From contig NC_063076.1 in assembly GCF_022605165.1 (NCBI RefSeq), positions 992,001-1,056,000 of the forward strand: a stretch of 64,000 bases of DNA, written 5' to 3'. The notes under the pieces were generated by a model. It had not been told where the DNA came from and ran no database searches. It saw only the letters and a program-made list of their open reading frames with translations. Below, piece after piece: positions 1 to 12,149 of this stretch. How positions within the stretch are numbered: the stretch's first letter is position 1; every line of letters begins with the position of its first letter. Both the position numbers and the translations under genes were made by a program. The DNA comes from Purpureocillium takamizusanense. Its lineage: Eukaryota; Ascomycota; Sordariomycetes; Hypocreales; Ophiocordycipitaceae.

Positions 1-430
1 GGAGGCCGGGTACCGCAAGGTGGCGCGCGGGACGCTGACGTCCTTTTCGGGCTTCGCGCTCGACAAGGGGCTTCCGGACCCAGGGTGCGAGGGCGCCACG
101 CTCTTCTACAACCCCAAGGAGCCCAAGGCGCCGTCGCGCGTCGTCTTCCTCAACTCGGCGGACAAGACACGGCGCCTCTTCATGCGCGTGCGCATCAGCT
201 ACGACGACGATGCCGCCAAGTGGACGTACGGCCGCTCCCTGAGCGATGCGCCCATCGCGGGTGTCGGCAACGAGGGCGGCTACTCGAGCATGACCAAGAC
301 CAAGGACTGGAAGATTGGCGCGCTCGTCGAGACCGACTTTTACCAGACTCACGGCACCAAGGACGATCATCGCGCCATCGTCTGGCGTCGCTGGAACCTG
401 TCCTGGGTTTTGCATGGCGCGAAAAACTAA
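1..430 (+). CDS. probable exo-alpha-sialidase (BNR/Asp-box glycosidase), 3' part
   Basis: Open from the left edge (codons in frame from base 2) to TAA at 428-430, so the N-terminal part lies outside the window. The 142 visible codons look like the last blades of a GH33-type six-bladed propeller. They contain an Asp-box-like stretch (ISYDDDAAKW), then NEGGYSSMTKTKD and WKIGALVETDFY, which match the usual sialidase ending where a conserved Tyr/Glu region lies near the last blade. Such enzymes release terminal sialic or KDN-type sugars, usually outside the cell. The signal peptide and the catalytic Arg triad would be upstream and cannot be checked. A non-catalytic BNR-repeat protein is the main alternative. 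The GTG at 20 is not a start; it is an internal Val codon. Confidence 0.65.
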   Translation, partial: EAGYRKVARGTLTSFSGFALDKGLPDPGCEGATLFYNPKEPKAPSRVVFLNSADKTRRLFMRVRISYDDDAAKWTYGRSLSDAPIAGVGNEGGYSSMTKTKDWKIGALVETDFYQTHGTKDDHRAIVWRRWNLSWVLHGAKN

Positions 431-630
431 GGCGGAGCTGGGGGTGGAGGAGGAGACAACGGTAGCTGCGGTTCAGCTTCAGCACTCCTCAATGGAGATG
501 GAAAAACACTTTTAGTACCCTTCATACCATGTTGTAAATAGTACATGTATATAAATCATTCCAAGCATGTCTGTGCATGGCGCTTCACTCACAATATGAG
601 CCTCTGTCCTGTGCCGCCTCCCACTCATAC
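431..630. other. short convergent 3' region
   Basis: About 200 bp between the stop of the sialidase-like gene (plus) and the stop of the amine oxidase gene (minus). It is AT-rich just after the first stop. No gene is seen. Confidence 0.6.
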
Positions 631-2085
631 CTAGAGCCTCGACAAAAGCTCATCCGAGGACGGGCAGATGGCACGGATAACCTCATCAGCTACTCGTGAG
701 CCAGCCGCAAGAGCCCCCTCGGCATGACCCCTCCACACAAAGCCCGTCTCAGCGCCGGCGAAGAAAACGTTGCCTTCGGGCCGCCACTGGTCATTCTCCA
801 GAGCGCGCAGGCCGGCAACAGGGACAGCCATGGTGGTCGCCCGCGGCTCGAGCTCGACCACAGTGAGTGGTGCAGGCGCCTCGCAACCGAATATGCTCTC
901 GACGTGCTTGGCGATGCAGGCCTGCCGGTCAGCCGCCTCCCAGCGCCAGAGCTCCCTCCCCGGCTCGCCCGCGACGATGCACGTCAGCGAGTAGCCCTCC
1001 TCCTCTTCGTCGCGCGACGTGTCTCTGACCACGCAGACCGGGCCATCGACGCCCATGCCCCAGCCCGAGAGCCCCTGCTCCTGCCACCACGGCTGCTCGT
1101 ACGAGAGACGTACCGCGGCGAGGAAGCCGGACGGCGCGCAGGCCAACCACTGCTTGTCCTCGCTCAGTGACGGCGCGAGCTCGACGTCTCGGCACTGCGC
1201 CGCGGCGCTCGCGAGCACAACCTTGGCGCACTGAAACACACCGCCCGACTGCGTCGATACGATGCACCGGTTGTCGGAAGTCTGGTCTACCCGCTCAACA
1301 GCCTGCTCCAGACGGACTGTACCCGGGCGAAGCCTCGCTGCAAGCTCCTCGCATAGCTGTTGCTCAGCTCCAGAGCCGCCGCTGCCCCCAAGGCGCCACC
1401 TCGGGCTGCCGCCGCTACCGAGGCCCTTGACGGCCTGCATGAGGCCGCCCGAGCACTTGCAGTGCAGCAGGAAGGACAGAGCGCCAACCTCGCGCGCCGA
1501 GAGGCCAAAGAGGGCATGGGTCCACACGTTGGCAAGCGTCTGGACGGAAGGCGTCGCGCCGTGTGAAACGACGAGCTCGTGGGCCGACATGGAGCCGTAG
1601 TTGGGGAGCATCTGCGCCGGGTGGTTCACGTCAACGCGCTGGCTGAGCTCCTCGATGTTTTCCACAACGCGGGTGTACGAACGCATATCCTGTTCGCTGA
1701 GCTGCGCCAAGGTCAGCGCAAGGCCTCAATCGTGCGGTGCTGTCATGAAGCCTACGCGAGGCGTGCCGTCGGCACGTGAGGCTCCCAGCCCTTCCACGGC
1801 GTCACGTCCACCGACGACGTGACGCTGGATATCGAGCCCCAGGCTGCGGGCGAGCTCCAGGACGCGCACTTGGGCGTCGCTGAAGCTGCTGTCCTCGGTA
1901 GAAAACTGGCCTCCAATCCGACCTCGACGCTCGAAAAGCAGGCACGACGCGCCGGCCTGCTGCAGCTCGTAGGCGGCGGCCAGGCCGCTGAGACCGCCGC
2001 CGACGACGATGACCTCTGCCGATGTCGCCGCCTGGCGGGAGGGAACACCTCGCGGCCGGTAGGCCATTTCATGAACAGCGGCCAT
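631..2085 (-). CDS. flavin-containing amine oxidase (MAO-like)
   Basis: Two exons: 2085-1756 and 1701-631, giving 466 aa. The 54-bp phase-0 intron has a gtaggc donor, a CTGAC branch site and a gcgcag acceptor. Because 54 is a multiple of 3, the two exons share a frame and are separated by an intronic TGA. The N terminus holds the FAD-binding Rossmann motif VVGGGLSGLAAAYEL, followed by FERRGRIGGQF. The C terminus has the family's closing FAD motif, NVFFAGAETGFVWRGHAEGA. It probably oxidises an amine to an aldehyde plus H2O2 and NH3; the substrate is unknown. No Cys is seen at the place used for covalent FAD in animal MAOs, so FAD is probably non-covalent, as in fungal MAO-N. A second in-frame ATG (MAYRPRG) lies six codons downstream of the chosen start. 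Confidence 0.85.
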
Positions 2086-2950
2086 GGTTGTGGTCGTGGA
2101 TGGTGAGCCCGTCGGAGGTTGCTCGGTGTTTTTGGTTGACCTTTTTCAGCTGCGGGTTTTCCCCGGCGCGGGTATCGCTCAACGGTACAGTGACGGGACG
2201 AACACAGTGGCCGCACGCTTGCTCGCTATTGAAGAAGACGGTGCTCTCTGACGATGAAGGCAAAATCTGCCAGACAGCTCACCTGTAGGCGAGGTTCAAT
2301 TGAAAACGCCAGCGGGGTAGGATCCATTTCGCAAGGGGAGGAAGGGACGGGAAGGATGGTCATCCACTATCGATAAATTGCTGTTTGTTCGGGTGTCGGA
2401 GGACTCCGCGGCGCCCGCCGACACCCATGGGTGGCCATGGCCGCCATCACATCCATGCCCCATGCCCCATGCCCCATGCCCATGCCCATCGTGAAGGGCT
2501 ACCAGTGGGGGCGGCGGCGAATGGCGGGCGGCAGGCTTTCCATGGTGGATCGGGACCGCCCTCCGAGGCTCCGAGTCTCGCCCGACCCTGGCCGGCCCCA
2601 CCCGCCCCGGCACCCCGGATTGGCCCGGCGACGGCCCCGGATGCACGTTCCGATGCACACTCCGTCCGATGATGCGTGACCGGTGCACGGCCCAACGCAC
2701 GGGGTCCGGGGCGATCTGTGGGTGGGCTACGAGCAATGAGGGGAGGGCGGGACTGGGGAGATCCAACGGTGCAGACAACATCTTGTTGGTGTCATTCCAG
2801 TTCTTGATGCCTTCGCATCGTGCCTGTTGCTACATACGTACATACAAAGTATGTACATACTTGGTAATATTCATTTCGTATCACATGAGTCTCGTACGTC
2901 ACCGACATGGCGAATAAACTATAAAAACACAAACAACAAACAGGTCCCGC
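2086..2950. other. intergenic region with a CATGCCC minisatellite
   Basis: Upstream of the amine oxidase gene (minus) and downstream of the sulfate permease gene (minus). At 2451-2490 there is a short imperfect repeat of CATGCCC units. Repeated catac/gtac steps occur at 2834-2870. No supported gene. Confidence 0.5.
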
Positions 2951-5224
2951 CTAGACTTCCATCGTCTTCTCCTTGACCAGCTCCAGCTTGTCGTCGCCGT
3001 GATGGTGCAGCGCCATCTCCAGCGTCGGATACAAGACGTCGGCCTCCTCGGTGCGCTCCTCGCCCGCCTTGGCCAGCTCCCACTGCGAGCGCGTGAACCG
3101 CTCGCGCACCGGGTCCGCCATGTTGACGAACCGGAACTGCAGGTCCTTGCCGACGTAGCGGCGCAGCTCCGTCTTGAGCTCGATGAGCGTCAGCACGCCT
3201 GTGATGTCGATAAAGGACACCATGCCAAAGTCGAGCACCACGTGGCGCAGCGGGCACACGTCGCCGTGCAGCGGCGTGATGCCCTTGCGCTTGCGCACCC
3301 GGCCGATCGTCTTGCCGGCGTACGAGTTCCACCGCCGCTCCGGCAGCGCCCCCGCCCCCGTCGTCGCCGGGTCCGTCGTCGCCGGCTCGTAGTGCACCTT
3401 GACCGACTCGACAATGGACGACTTGACGCGCTCCGCGTTGGCGAAGAGCACGTCCTCGGTGAAGCGCACCATGTACGCGTCCGCGGGCACGTCGACGCTC
3501 GACGCCGCCGGCGCGTGGTTGGGCACCGTCCAGTTCGCGTTCTCCGTCTCCATGTGCGACAGGCCGATCCAGCGCGGGAACGCCAGCCGCAGCAGCGTGT
3601 ACACGATGCTGAAGCCCACCGACGCGGCGAGGCCAATCTCCGTCGACGTGAAGAGCGTCACCCAGAAGCCGACCTGCGAGGCGACAAAGTCGATGAAGCT
3701 CATGCGCCAGTAGCGGTAGAAGAGGCGCGGCGGAGAAATCAAGTGTACAACCGCCATGATCTAAATGTTTTTTGCCCCCTCACGTTAACAACAACACCCT
3801 TGCCTGGGAATGGATAGAGAGAGAGAGGATGGCAGGGAGGCACTCACAATGATGGCGGACAGCGTGGCCTTGGGGATCCAGTACAGCACGCCGCTCAGCT
3901 CGTAGAGGGTCAGCAGGATCCAGCCCGCGGTGAAGAGAAAGTTGACGGGCGAGTGCACGCCGCACGAGTTGTTGACGGCGGTGCGCGACATGGCGGCGCC
4001 CGTCGTCATGGAACCGAAGAAGCTGTTGACAATGTTCTCCACGCCGAGATAGAAGAGCTCCTGGCTCTGGTCGATCTTGTAGTTGCTGCGCAGGCCAAAC
4101 GCCTTGCCGACGCCGAGGTGCTCGACGCTCATGGCGATGAGGGGCGCAAAGGAGCGCGCAAACACCTTGGACAGCAGCTCGTTGTCGTGCGCGCGCGGGG
4201 CCAGGATGCCGTGCGTGTGCGGCTGCGCCAGATCCCACTTGTACGACTTGGCGTCGAGGTTGCGGTTCACGAGCCACGAGATGAGCGTGTAGACGAAGAG
4301 CACGATGACGGCGCGGCTCGTGCTGATGAACTTGATCCACTTGTTCTTCTTGCCCCACGTCGACGTGCCCATCTTCTCCAGCGCGTACAGCACCGCGAGG
4401 CCCGTGAAGCCCATGGCCAGCGTCAGGGGCTTGATGCTCCCCAGGTGGCCCAGCACGTCGCGGATGATTTGCGCCGTCCCGGACCCCGTCTTGAGCCCGA
4501 CCAGCGAGCCCACCTGCCCGAGGCCGATGACGAGCGCCACCGCCGAGATCCAGCCCGAGAGCACCGGGCCCGACACAAAGTCGAACAGGAAGCCCAGCTT
4601 GAGCAGGCCGATGGCGAGCGCGTACACGCCCACCATGAAGGAGATGGCGGACGCGATGTCGGCAGGGGCATAGCCTTCCTTGGAGATGTCGGCGACGGCC
4701 TCTGCCGTGAGCAGGCCGAGGATACTCGTCGGGCCGACGGACAGCTCTGCGCCGTGTCAGCGCTTCACACTTACACACACACACCTATACACACGCACAC
4801 AGGCACACACACACAACCACCATCACTGCCCCAACAAACAGGCACACACACACACACACACATGAAGGTTTTACGCACCCTTGGACGTCCCCAGGAAAAA
4901 GTACAGCGCCGAGGGGATCCAACTCGAGTACAGGCCGTGCTCGACGGGGATGGTCGCAATCTTCGCATACGCCAGCCCCTGCGGGATGAGCATCACGCCC
5001 ACCGTGATGCCGGCAATCACATCCCGCACCAGCCACTTGTAGTCGTAGTGCGGCAGCCAGCTCGCGACGGGCAGCTTCTCGACGAGATACTCGGCCGTGG
5101 CCGACGGCAGGCGACGCGCGATGGGTCCGACCCAGCCTCGCGCCCTGTTGAGGTTCGGGTCGGTCCGGTACGCCTCGACGAGGCCCGCCCGGATGTTCGC
5201 GACCTTTTTCATGATGGCCACCAA
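2951..5224 (-). CDS. SulP/SLC26 sulfate permease with STAS domain
   Basis: Three exons: 5224-4879, 4746-3848 and 3760-2951, giving 684 aa. Intron 1 is 132 bp (phase 1) and intron 2 is 87 bp (phase 0). The join restores the SulP signature GTSKELSVGPTSILGLLTAE across intron 1. Family features in order are: the DYKWLVRDVIAGITVGVMLI first membrane segment, IPQGLAYAKIA, about 10-12 hydrophobic segments, then a cytoplasmic STAS domain (LDFGMVSFIDITGVLTLIEL). Fungal homologues take up sulfate by proton symport at the plasma membrane. At 684 aa it is somewhat shorter than many fungal sulfate permeases, but the C-terminal STAS is complete. A second ATG at 5212 is an alternative start. Intron 1 is mostly a (CA)n microsatellite. 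Confidence 0.9.
4770..4863. repeat. (CA)n-rich microsatellite in sulfate permease intron 1
   Basis: Interrupted CA dinucleotide runs fill most of the 132-bp intron (the other strand is TG, which is the transcribed pyrimidine/purine sense). Confidence 0.85.
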
Positions 5225-6055
5225 CCAACCGGCGGGAGGGATAGGGCTGGTCGCCTGCTGTTTCTGCTGTTGCTGCTGCTCCCCTCGGGCAAGGTCGGAA
5301 AGGGGCAGCAGGGAAAACCGGACGAGGAATCAGTAGGGGAGGGGCCTGGACTTGGCTCGGGATGTTCGGCGTTGCAGTGATGGAATGGGCCGCGGTGAGG
5401 GCCCGAAGGGGAGAAGGCCGCGGCGGTCTCTCGGCGTCGAGGTCCCGGACGGGGAAGCTTTAAAGAGCTCTCGCGTCGCCGACCGCGTACACGGGAAGAA
5501 AGGGAAACGGGTATATATCTGGAGAGGGGAAAAAAGGCAACCGGAGGTCACAGGTAGGAGAGAGAAAGTTGACATGTACGACGAAAACGCAACATCATCG
5601 ACGCAAAGCGGGGGGGAGGGGAGCAGCAGTCCGAGTATATACGCGAGGCGAGGCGGCTCAGTTCTCTCGATTCCCTGATCGCCGCATCCCATCCCCAGCA
5701 AATCATGCACGGGACCAACGTCGACGGCACGACCTGGCTGGCCACTTCCCCAGGAGCAATTGCGCCCTTCTTCAATGGCCCCCGGGTTTAGCTCGATGAG
5801 CGCTGCGCCATTGGGGGAACCGCGCTTCCTCTCTCTCTCTCTTACACACGCCACACACCACACACACAAACGCCGGCTCTCTCACCCGCAGTCGCATCGC
5901 GCATGGAGAACGAGACTGGGTTACACGGCGCGGGGAACGGCCGTGAGGGGAGCAGCTTGCTCGTGGATGGGCGACGACACATCGGCCCGGGAGGCACTGA
6001 CTAGGGGCTTGCCACCATGAACAGGACCAGGGAGTATGGAAGGTGTGGTCCAAGT

Positions 6056-6098
6056 CTGTGTGTGTGTGTGTGTGTGTGTGCGAGCGTGTGTGTGTGTA
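6056..6098. repeat. (TG)n microsatellite
   Basis: Nearly uninterrupted TG run in the gene-poor block. Confidence 0.9.
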
Positions 6099-7145
6099 CA
6101 CCGCAGCAGCAAAGCAGCCATTCACATATGCGCCCTCTCCCACGGCATGGCCAGATCTGGGAATGGCCCTGCGGTAAGCCTTCCTCGTCATACCGTGGCA
6201 CTGCATCAACGATCTCGTTTTTTGACCGAGACCATGCATGCCCCCCCTCCCCGTATGTAAGTCCAATGCCGTGGATGACGAGCGGACCCCGGGCCCTTAT
6301 CACGACGTCAGATCAGCGGCTCGCTCCCCGGTCCCTTGGTACAGTCTCCATCATCCCATCTCTCCGTTGCCTTTTCCCTCGGCCGGCCGAAGCGGGGGTC
6401 CATATCAACCTCGTACTTTTTCGGCGCTGACGCTGCTGCTGACGGGCTGGTCGGTAGTGCGATGCATGGGTGAGGTGGGCGCTCGCCAGAAAAGGAGCGG
6501 GATGCGCCAGTGGCTTGTCGGCTTCGACGCCCGGGAACACGTTCTTAGGTTCTTCGAAACAAGGGATGGCTGGCCACTCACGAATGCTGCTGGCCTTTGC
6601 ACTGATGCACTGTACATGTGTTTACTGTCCAGGCAAGAGGGGCGTGTCACAGTGACGTCCATTGGACCCTCGGTGTTGAGTTCTGGAGTCCGGGGAGGGA
6701 GGGGGGGGGGACATGCCTCAAAACGGCGTGCAGAAGAGACGATCGAACCGGTCCCTACGAAGCGGCCACGGGGAACAGCCACGCACGCACGCACGCGGAC
6801 AAGTGCCCGAGCGAAGCGAACAACAAACCGACAGGACGGCCAAAAAGGGTTCAGGCTGTGTGGCCGTGCTGTCTGACTCGCTACAATGCTGGCCGAGACA
6901 TCGTGGGTGCCCCTGTTTTTCGACGAAACACGGGCGCGCGCAAAATGCAACAATCATCATTGTCATCATCGTCACCAAAATTCAAGGATAAAAAAAAGAA
7001 GGAGAGGGAAAAGAGGGTAGTATTGGGCTGGTCGCGATTTTCTCGATTTCGCAACTGCCGCGGATATGGGTCCTTTCGACTACCTACCTTACGCACTAAG
7101 GTAAGTTTAGCTCGCTGCGGGGCCGGACACGCGGGGAGTACGACC

Positions 7146-7177
7146 GTGTGTGTGTGTATGAGAGAGAGAGAGAGAGG
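7146..7177. repeat. (GT)n-(GA)n compound microsatellite
   Basis: GT run followed directly by an AG run; a GGC triplet run follows at about 7216-7233. Confidence 0.85.
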
Positions 7178-7720
7178 CTCCACGCACGCAGAGTCTTCGT
7201 CAATCACAGTCACAGACGGCGGCGGCGGCGGCGGCTGGGAACGATGCAACCGCAACCCAGAACCGTGCCGACTTTTCCGAGCGCAACGCTGGGGCGGGCA
7301 GCAGCGAGGGACCTGACCTGCCAAGAGAAACCAAGAATATCCCACGTTCTCGCATCTCTTTTTCTTTTGTGTCTTCATGCTGCCAAGGCACAAGCGCTGC
7401 CGGTCAGTCAGCCTGCTGCTGGCTTCAAGTGTGGCTTTGTGTTGTTTGTTGCTGTCGTCTTGCTTGGGGAGGCGATGCATGTGGTTGTGTCCAACGCCGA
7501 CACATCTCCGTCTCCAAGGGATACCTGGGTGTGGTAGGGTACTGATCTTGTCATGCAAGGTTGAGCAGCCTTGGAATGAGGTGTAGGCGGCGCCCATCGG
7601 CTGTGTCAGCTCGTGGCTGCAGTCCGTGAGCCTGAAACTTGGGGTGTCGTCGTCGCGCCTGTTGATTGTTGATGATGATGCATGCATGCGTGCGCCAACT
7701 CCAGTGTTAGATCTCATCTA

Positions 7721-7741
7721 GCGCCGCCGCCGCCGCCGCCG
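7721..7741. repeat. (GCC)n trinucleotide repeat
   Basis: About seven GCC units with no supported coding frame around them. Confidence 0.85.
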
Positions 7742-10700
7742 CAATGAAGCAGTTGGCCACTCCTCACGAGCCAACACGCGTCAATCAAATCTGTGATTTC
7801 TACGGTCCTGCACACTCACTCACCCACAGCATGATTTGAAGCCAGGACCGGAGGGAGGGAGGAGGAGGAGACGGGCTCATTTGTGGAGTTTCTGGTGCAT
7901 GCACCACCACATCAGCGCCCCCCCGTGCCCCGCCGACCTACGCCGCAGCGCCTCCATCCATCCATCCCCAGGGACGGGGCCCTGCACCCCGCAGAGGCGT
8001 TCTCGCTAGGGCGCCACGGGGCCTTGCAGGGCCTCGATTCGATGCCCGCATTGCAGGTTTATCCCCACACCACGCTGAAGGTTTCGCGCCCGGCAAACGT
8101 CCCGCCTGGGCGCCCCTCATGGAATCCATCGCCAACCCCCATTTACCCCTGTGGCAGGACCGCACTCCTGGCACCCAACTCGGTGCATCGCACAATGTTC
8201 ACCAATTAAGTTACTTCGTACTTCGTACTTCATACGTTATTGTACGTAGCTCGACCAGCAGCCACCCCTTCCGTCGCTCTCCACCGGCTAAACTGTCCAG
8301 CCCACGACTGGACCCCATTGATGATCATCGCCTCGCAAGCGGACGACTGTATATAAAATAAGCAACAACAATAGCCTGTTTATTGTCCGTCGAGGCCCTC
8401 GAAACTGACATGTACCACTATCCTCGTAGTGCCATGCCATCGGAGCGAAGGCTATTGGGGTGGGGCACGATGCGAGAGCGGGGAAGCCGTACAGTCATGT
8501 ACGATGCGGCGGGGCCGCGATGCAGTGCGGTGGTGGCCCCGTCCATCACACTTGGACCCATGTTGGCCCCCGGTCTTGTTCGGTTCAGGAACGTCAGACG
8601 GTAATATCGTGCGCGCTGCTGACTACGGGCCCTTTCAATGTGTTGCTTGGCAGGTGATTGCTCGGCGTGACATTTCTACATGTACATCTAGCACTCGATG
8701 GCGCTTGTATTTTCAAGTGCTTCATTGCTGTTTAGTGTCGACATCAATGGTGATGATGCTCACTGCTACTTCAGGCTAGATGATGCCCCGTGGTTGATCG
8801 GCGTCATGCGTGATAGCCAAGCCCTACTGATAGAAATCTGGAAGCAAAGGCACCCCAACCTAGCGAGTTTCACGCTCGCGTGGCGCGGAGCCGAGGCCCA
8901 GGGTCTTACAGAGTAGACTGCTATGTATACTGTATGTGCATGACAAGGTGCACGTATCACTCATAAACACAGCGAACAACACCGCCATGGCACATCAGAA
9001 CCTCTCCGCTTCCCCTCTTCCAGAGATCCCCTTTTGCCGTGACCGCGATCCCCTGCCAGATCCCTTGCAGAGAATGCACATCCCATCCTAACCCATGACA
9101 CCTCCCACTTCATCCCTTCATTCGCCCATCCTTCGCCGCCTCGCCTTGGGACAGCCGCGTCTACCCCTCACTGCATCACCGTGCAGCGCCTCCCCCCTCT
9201 ATCACAACCTTTACCGACATGCACGTACGTAGCTGCCATCTTCGGCCTGGGCTCGGTCACGTCGGCAACCTTATCGACACCGACTTTCGTCCGAGCTGAA
9301 GCCATCCACCACGGTTCAATGGGATGGCGATCACGCAGCACACAAAGGACCAGACCGTCAACTTCATCCGGGGCGCGGACAATGCTGGCTGCGGCACGGC
9401 TGGGAGTAACGCGTGGGCGTCTCTTAGACTCGCGCCATGGTCCATGCACGTAGTCGTAGCTGCTCCAGACTATTGAGCACGCCGTCCTCTACTCAGCTGT
9501 GATGGCTGTGCCGTGTTCAGAGGATCACCAGGCTGTGTGTGTCGAACTCTTTTTGTCACCATGGCGCGCGTCAATCCAGGCCGACTTCGCCTCGTGATCG
9601 GAAGGATTTAAGCAGTGGAATTCATGCAGCCCGCTAAGCTTCTTCACCTGACATGGACCTTCCCGACCCAGCTTTAGGGCCCAGAGAGACCGGACGGCTG
9701 CGCGGGATGAGAGAAACCTTGATTACAACCCCTGCCTTGCAACGAGAATGCCGGGCCGCTTCTCGTGCTCACCCGCCATGCCCGGTTGGGCTTCTCACCG
9801 AGCGTGGCAAATCGGCCACTTCCATCACGGGCATCGAGCCCCGTATTATGGCGGGAAGCTGCATGTTTGCCTCTCTCAAACGGGGCCGTTGTCAGCAAGT
9901 ACCGTCAGATGACAGCCTAAGCCGGGAAAGGGGATGTGCGTACGTTGAAACTGTACCAAATCGACGTAGTTGAGTGTAACTTGTAAACATACTATAGGAA
10001 GAATTTCAATGCTGAGGTATCAGTTCCGTGAGCCGTGCAACATAGATTCGTCGCTAGTAATGAAGAACGCTGATATGAAAAGTGAGACAAGAAGACGACA
10101 TTCATTCATGCCTCCTAGTGTACTTTCATATTCAAAAAAAAAAATCACTCTATAAGAACTCTCGTCCGCGCACATCTATGGATTTCTGACACTTTATCAT
10201 GGTAAATAATGTAAAGCTACGGCTCGGCGGAGAACAGGGTTGAGAAGCATAAAGGTTGGGCGGCCTGGACGTAGAATACTAGATAAGCCAACGGTCTGTC
10301 AGGACAGTGGAAGCTCCTGCCAGCTCCTGAAAATGATTTCATCTCCGCTCTGTATTATCTCGGGCCTTTCTAAGCTAATCCGGCAGGGCATTGTTCACGT
10401 TATGGCCGACAACGAAGCGCACCAAGGATAACACTGCGTCCAGTCGCCATGGTGTAATTGACCGTGGTCGTATGTTCCTCTACATCGGTCCTTCTGGTTC
10501 TGGTGGCCCTCAAAACAATCAAATATTAGTATTCTGCTAGAAAAGATGAGAAAATATTGATGAGAGTAATTTCCACGAGTTGCTCTAATTTGACTTTTAT
10601 ACCCGGGAAAGTGCTGCCAGTGACTGTTCCTGCCAGTCTGCTGATTCCAACGTCTGGTGATGGCTGTCATCATGTCATTTGATCCATGTTTCGATACAGC

Positions 10701-11060
10701 TCCCTTCCTAGACACGTAAAAAGCTTCACATGTATCTACAACAACAAGTGGATGCACTATTCGAGTGCCGCACTTATACCAGACGTCAAGAGCGCAGTAC
10801 CCATCGCTCCAGCACCTTTGGGGATGGCCAAAATAAAAACGAACGAATATGTCGCAATGCGGTGATGCGTGTGCGAGTCGTGTGTCGTGACAAGCAAGGA
10901 TGGACTGCTGGGAGCCAACGGCGAGTCTGAGAGAACACGGCTCCCGGAGCTGCCAGATTCAGTGAGTCCCCCGCAAGCAAAATTGCTTTCGTTTTCGCTT
11001 TCGCTTCCTCGCGACGAGCCGCCGGCATCCCCATCAGCCTCTGGCAAACCACGCACCAGA

Positions 11061-12149
11061 ATGTCTCGGCCCATGCTTCGCACCGCCGGGATGGCGTCAT
11101 ACGCCCGCCCGTCGTGTTTACGCGCCGCGGCACACAATACGCAACCAACCGCGGCAGCCGCCACCGCCGCACCGCGTCTTCACCATGGCTATCGCCGGCC
11201 AGTAACTGCTCCCGGCTCCCGGCGTCATCAGCAACGCCACCGTCCCTGGCAGTTCCGTCAAGCAGCGTTCCACTCGACGAAGCGAGCGTCGCCAACAAAC
11301 AAGCAATCGCTCGTTGGGGAGACGGAGACCCTCCCCGAGGTCGACAGAGCGGCGGCGCTTGAGAGGCTTCTCGAGGCCCACCGAGCGCAGAACCGCCTCG
11401 AGGAGGTCGAAGAGACGCTCGCCGACGAGCAGCTGAAGCGCGACACGCCGTGGGGGCTCGCCGTGTACCGCACGTGCTACGACGACGATGCCGCGTGGCG
11501 GGCTATGCGCGAGGCCCTCGAGGCGGGCGTGCAGGAAAGCAAGACATGTTACGTCGACAACGGGCTCTTCGAGCGCCATCAATTCGTCTTCATGGACGAC
11601 AGGGCGCGCTTTGACGGCGCCACCGCCTATGAGATCCGAGACCACTTCGACGCGTGGGCGAGGGAGGAGCTGGCGAGGCACTGGGCCGTACAGCCCGTGA
11701 CGGAGACGCAGCGCCGGGCCATCGACAAGCTTATAAGCTGTAAGGGAACACGCTATAACGTGTGCATGGTGGTGGACGACGTGAGCCTCCTGTCGCTCAG
11801 CAACAAGAAGACGAGCTTCGGGCCCCTAGTCATGTTGGTCGACAGGGAACGACTCGGAACGCCCGTGGTCGAGGTACCGAAGAGCGAAGACGACCAGCAC
11901 CCAGACTACGCGGACGGGTGGATGTACGATCACAACGAGGGGTACAACGGGTGGATCTACCGCCGGACGTTCGAGTACGTCGACGATTACAACATATTGA
12001 GTGACTGGAACAACTGGCAGGAGGACTGGATGTTTGCGTATCCGTCGTGGGTCTACGGCCAGATGCGTCTGGAGAGGTCGCCAGCGTTTTGGAGGGACGA
12101 GATTGCCGCAGAAAGGGCCAAAGCCGCCGCCAAGGGCCAACACTTGTAG
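11061..12149 (+). CDS. fungal protein of unknown function with possible mitochondrial presequence
   Basis: Single exon, 362 aa from the ATG at 11061. The same frame is open back to an ATG at 10869, which would add 64 residues. I prefer 11061 because the N terminus then becomes an Arg/Ala/Ser-rich, acid-free stretch ending in RQAAFHSTK, which resembles a mitochondrial processing site (R, then hydrophobic, then S/T). The body matches my recollection of a common uncharacterised fungal family: DTPWGLAVYRTCYDDDAAW near residue 140, an ERHQFVFMDDRARFDGATAYEIRDHF block, and RYNVCMVVDDVSLLSL. The C terminus is rich in Trp, Tyr and Asp. No catalytic motif is evident. Codon use is GC-rich like neighbouring genes. 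Confidence 0.75.
   Translation: MSRPMLRTAGMASYARPSCLRAAAHNTQPTAAAATAAPRLHHGYRRPVTAPGSRRHQQRHRPWQFRQAAFHSTKRASPTNKQSLVGETETLPEVDRAAALERLLEAHRAQNRLEEVEETLADEQLKRDTPWGLAVYRTCYDDDAAWRAMREALEAGVQESKTCYVDNGLFERHQFVFMDDRARFDGATAYEIRDHFDAWAREELARHWAVQPVTETQRRAIDKLISCKGTRYNVCMVVDDVSLLSLSNKKTSFGPLVMLVDRERLGTPVVEVPKSEDDQHPDYADGWMYDHNEGYNGWIYRRTFEYVDDYNILSDWNNWQEDWMFAYPSWVYGQMRLERSPAFWRDEIAAERAKAAAKGQHL

Larger units (their letters stand above)
5225..11060. other. 5.8-kb gene-poor region
   Basis: No reading frame here resembles a protein family. The longest ones (for example 6881-7717 minus and 6238-6876 plus) are low-complexity and lack supporting splice structure. The first part is the sulfate permease promoter/leader. 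It contains several microsatellites (TG, GA, GGC, GCC) and pyrimidine-rich tracts. From about 9,960 to 10,700 the sequence becomes more AT-rich. Unrecognised short genes or non-coding RNAs cannot be excluded. Confidence 0.5.

Noticed and set aside
1702..1755. Possible nonsense mutation in the amine oxidase (in-frame TGA at 1728-1726)
   Set aside because: The TGA lies in a normal 54-bp GT-AG intron with a CTGAC branch site, so the gene is intact.
3953..5380. 475-codon plus-strand frame
   Set aside because: Antisense to the sulfate permease exons; the product is His/Arg/Asp low-complexity and arises from GC-rich codon structure.
6881..7717. 278-codon minus-strand frame in the gene-poor block
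   Set aside because: No domain, low-complexity runs caused by GGC and GA repeats, and no splice support.
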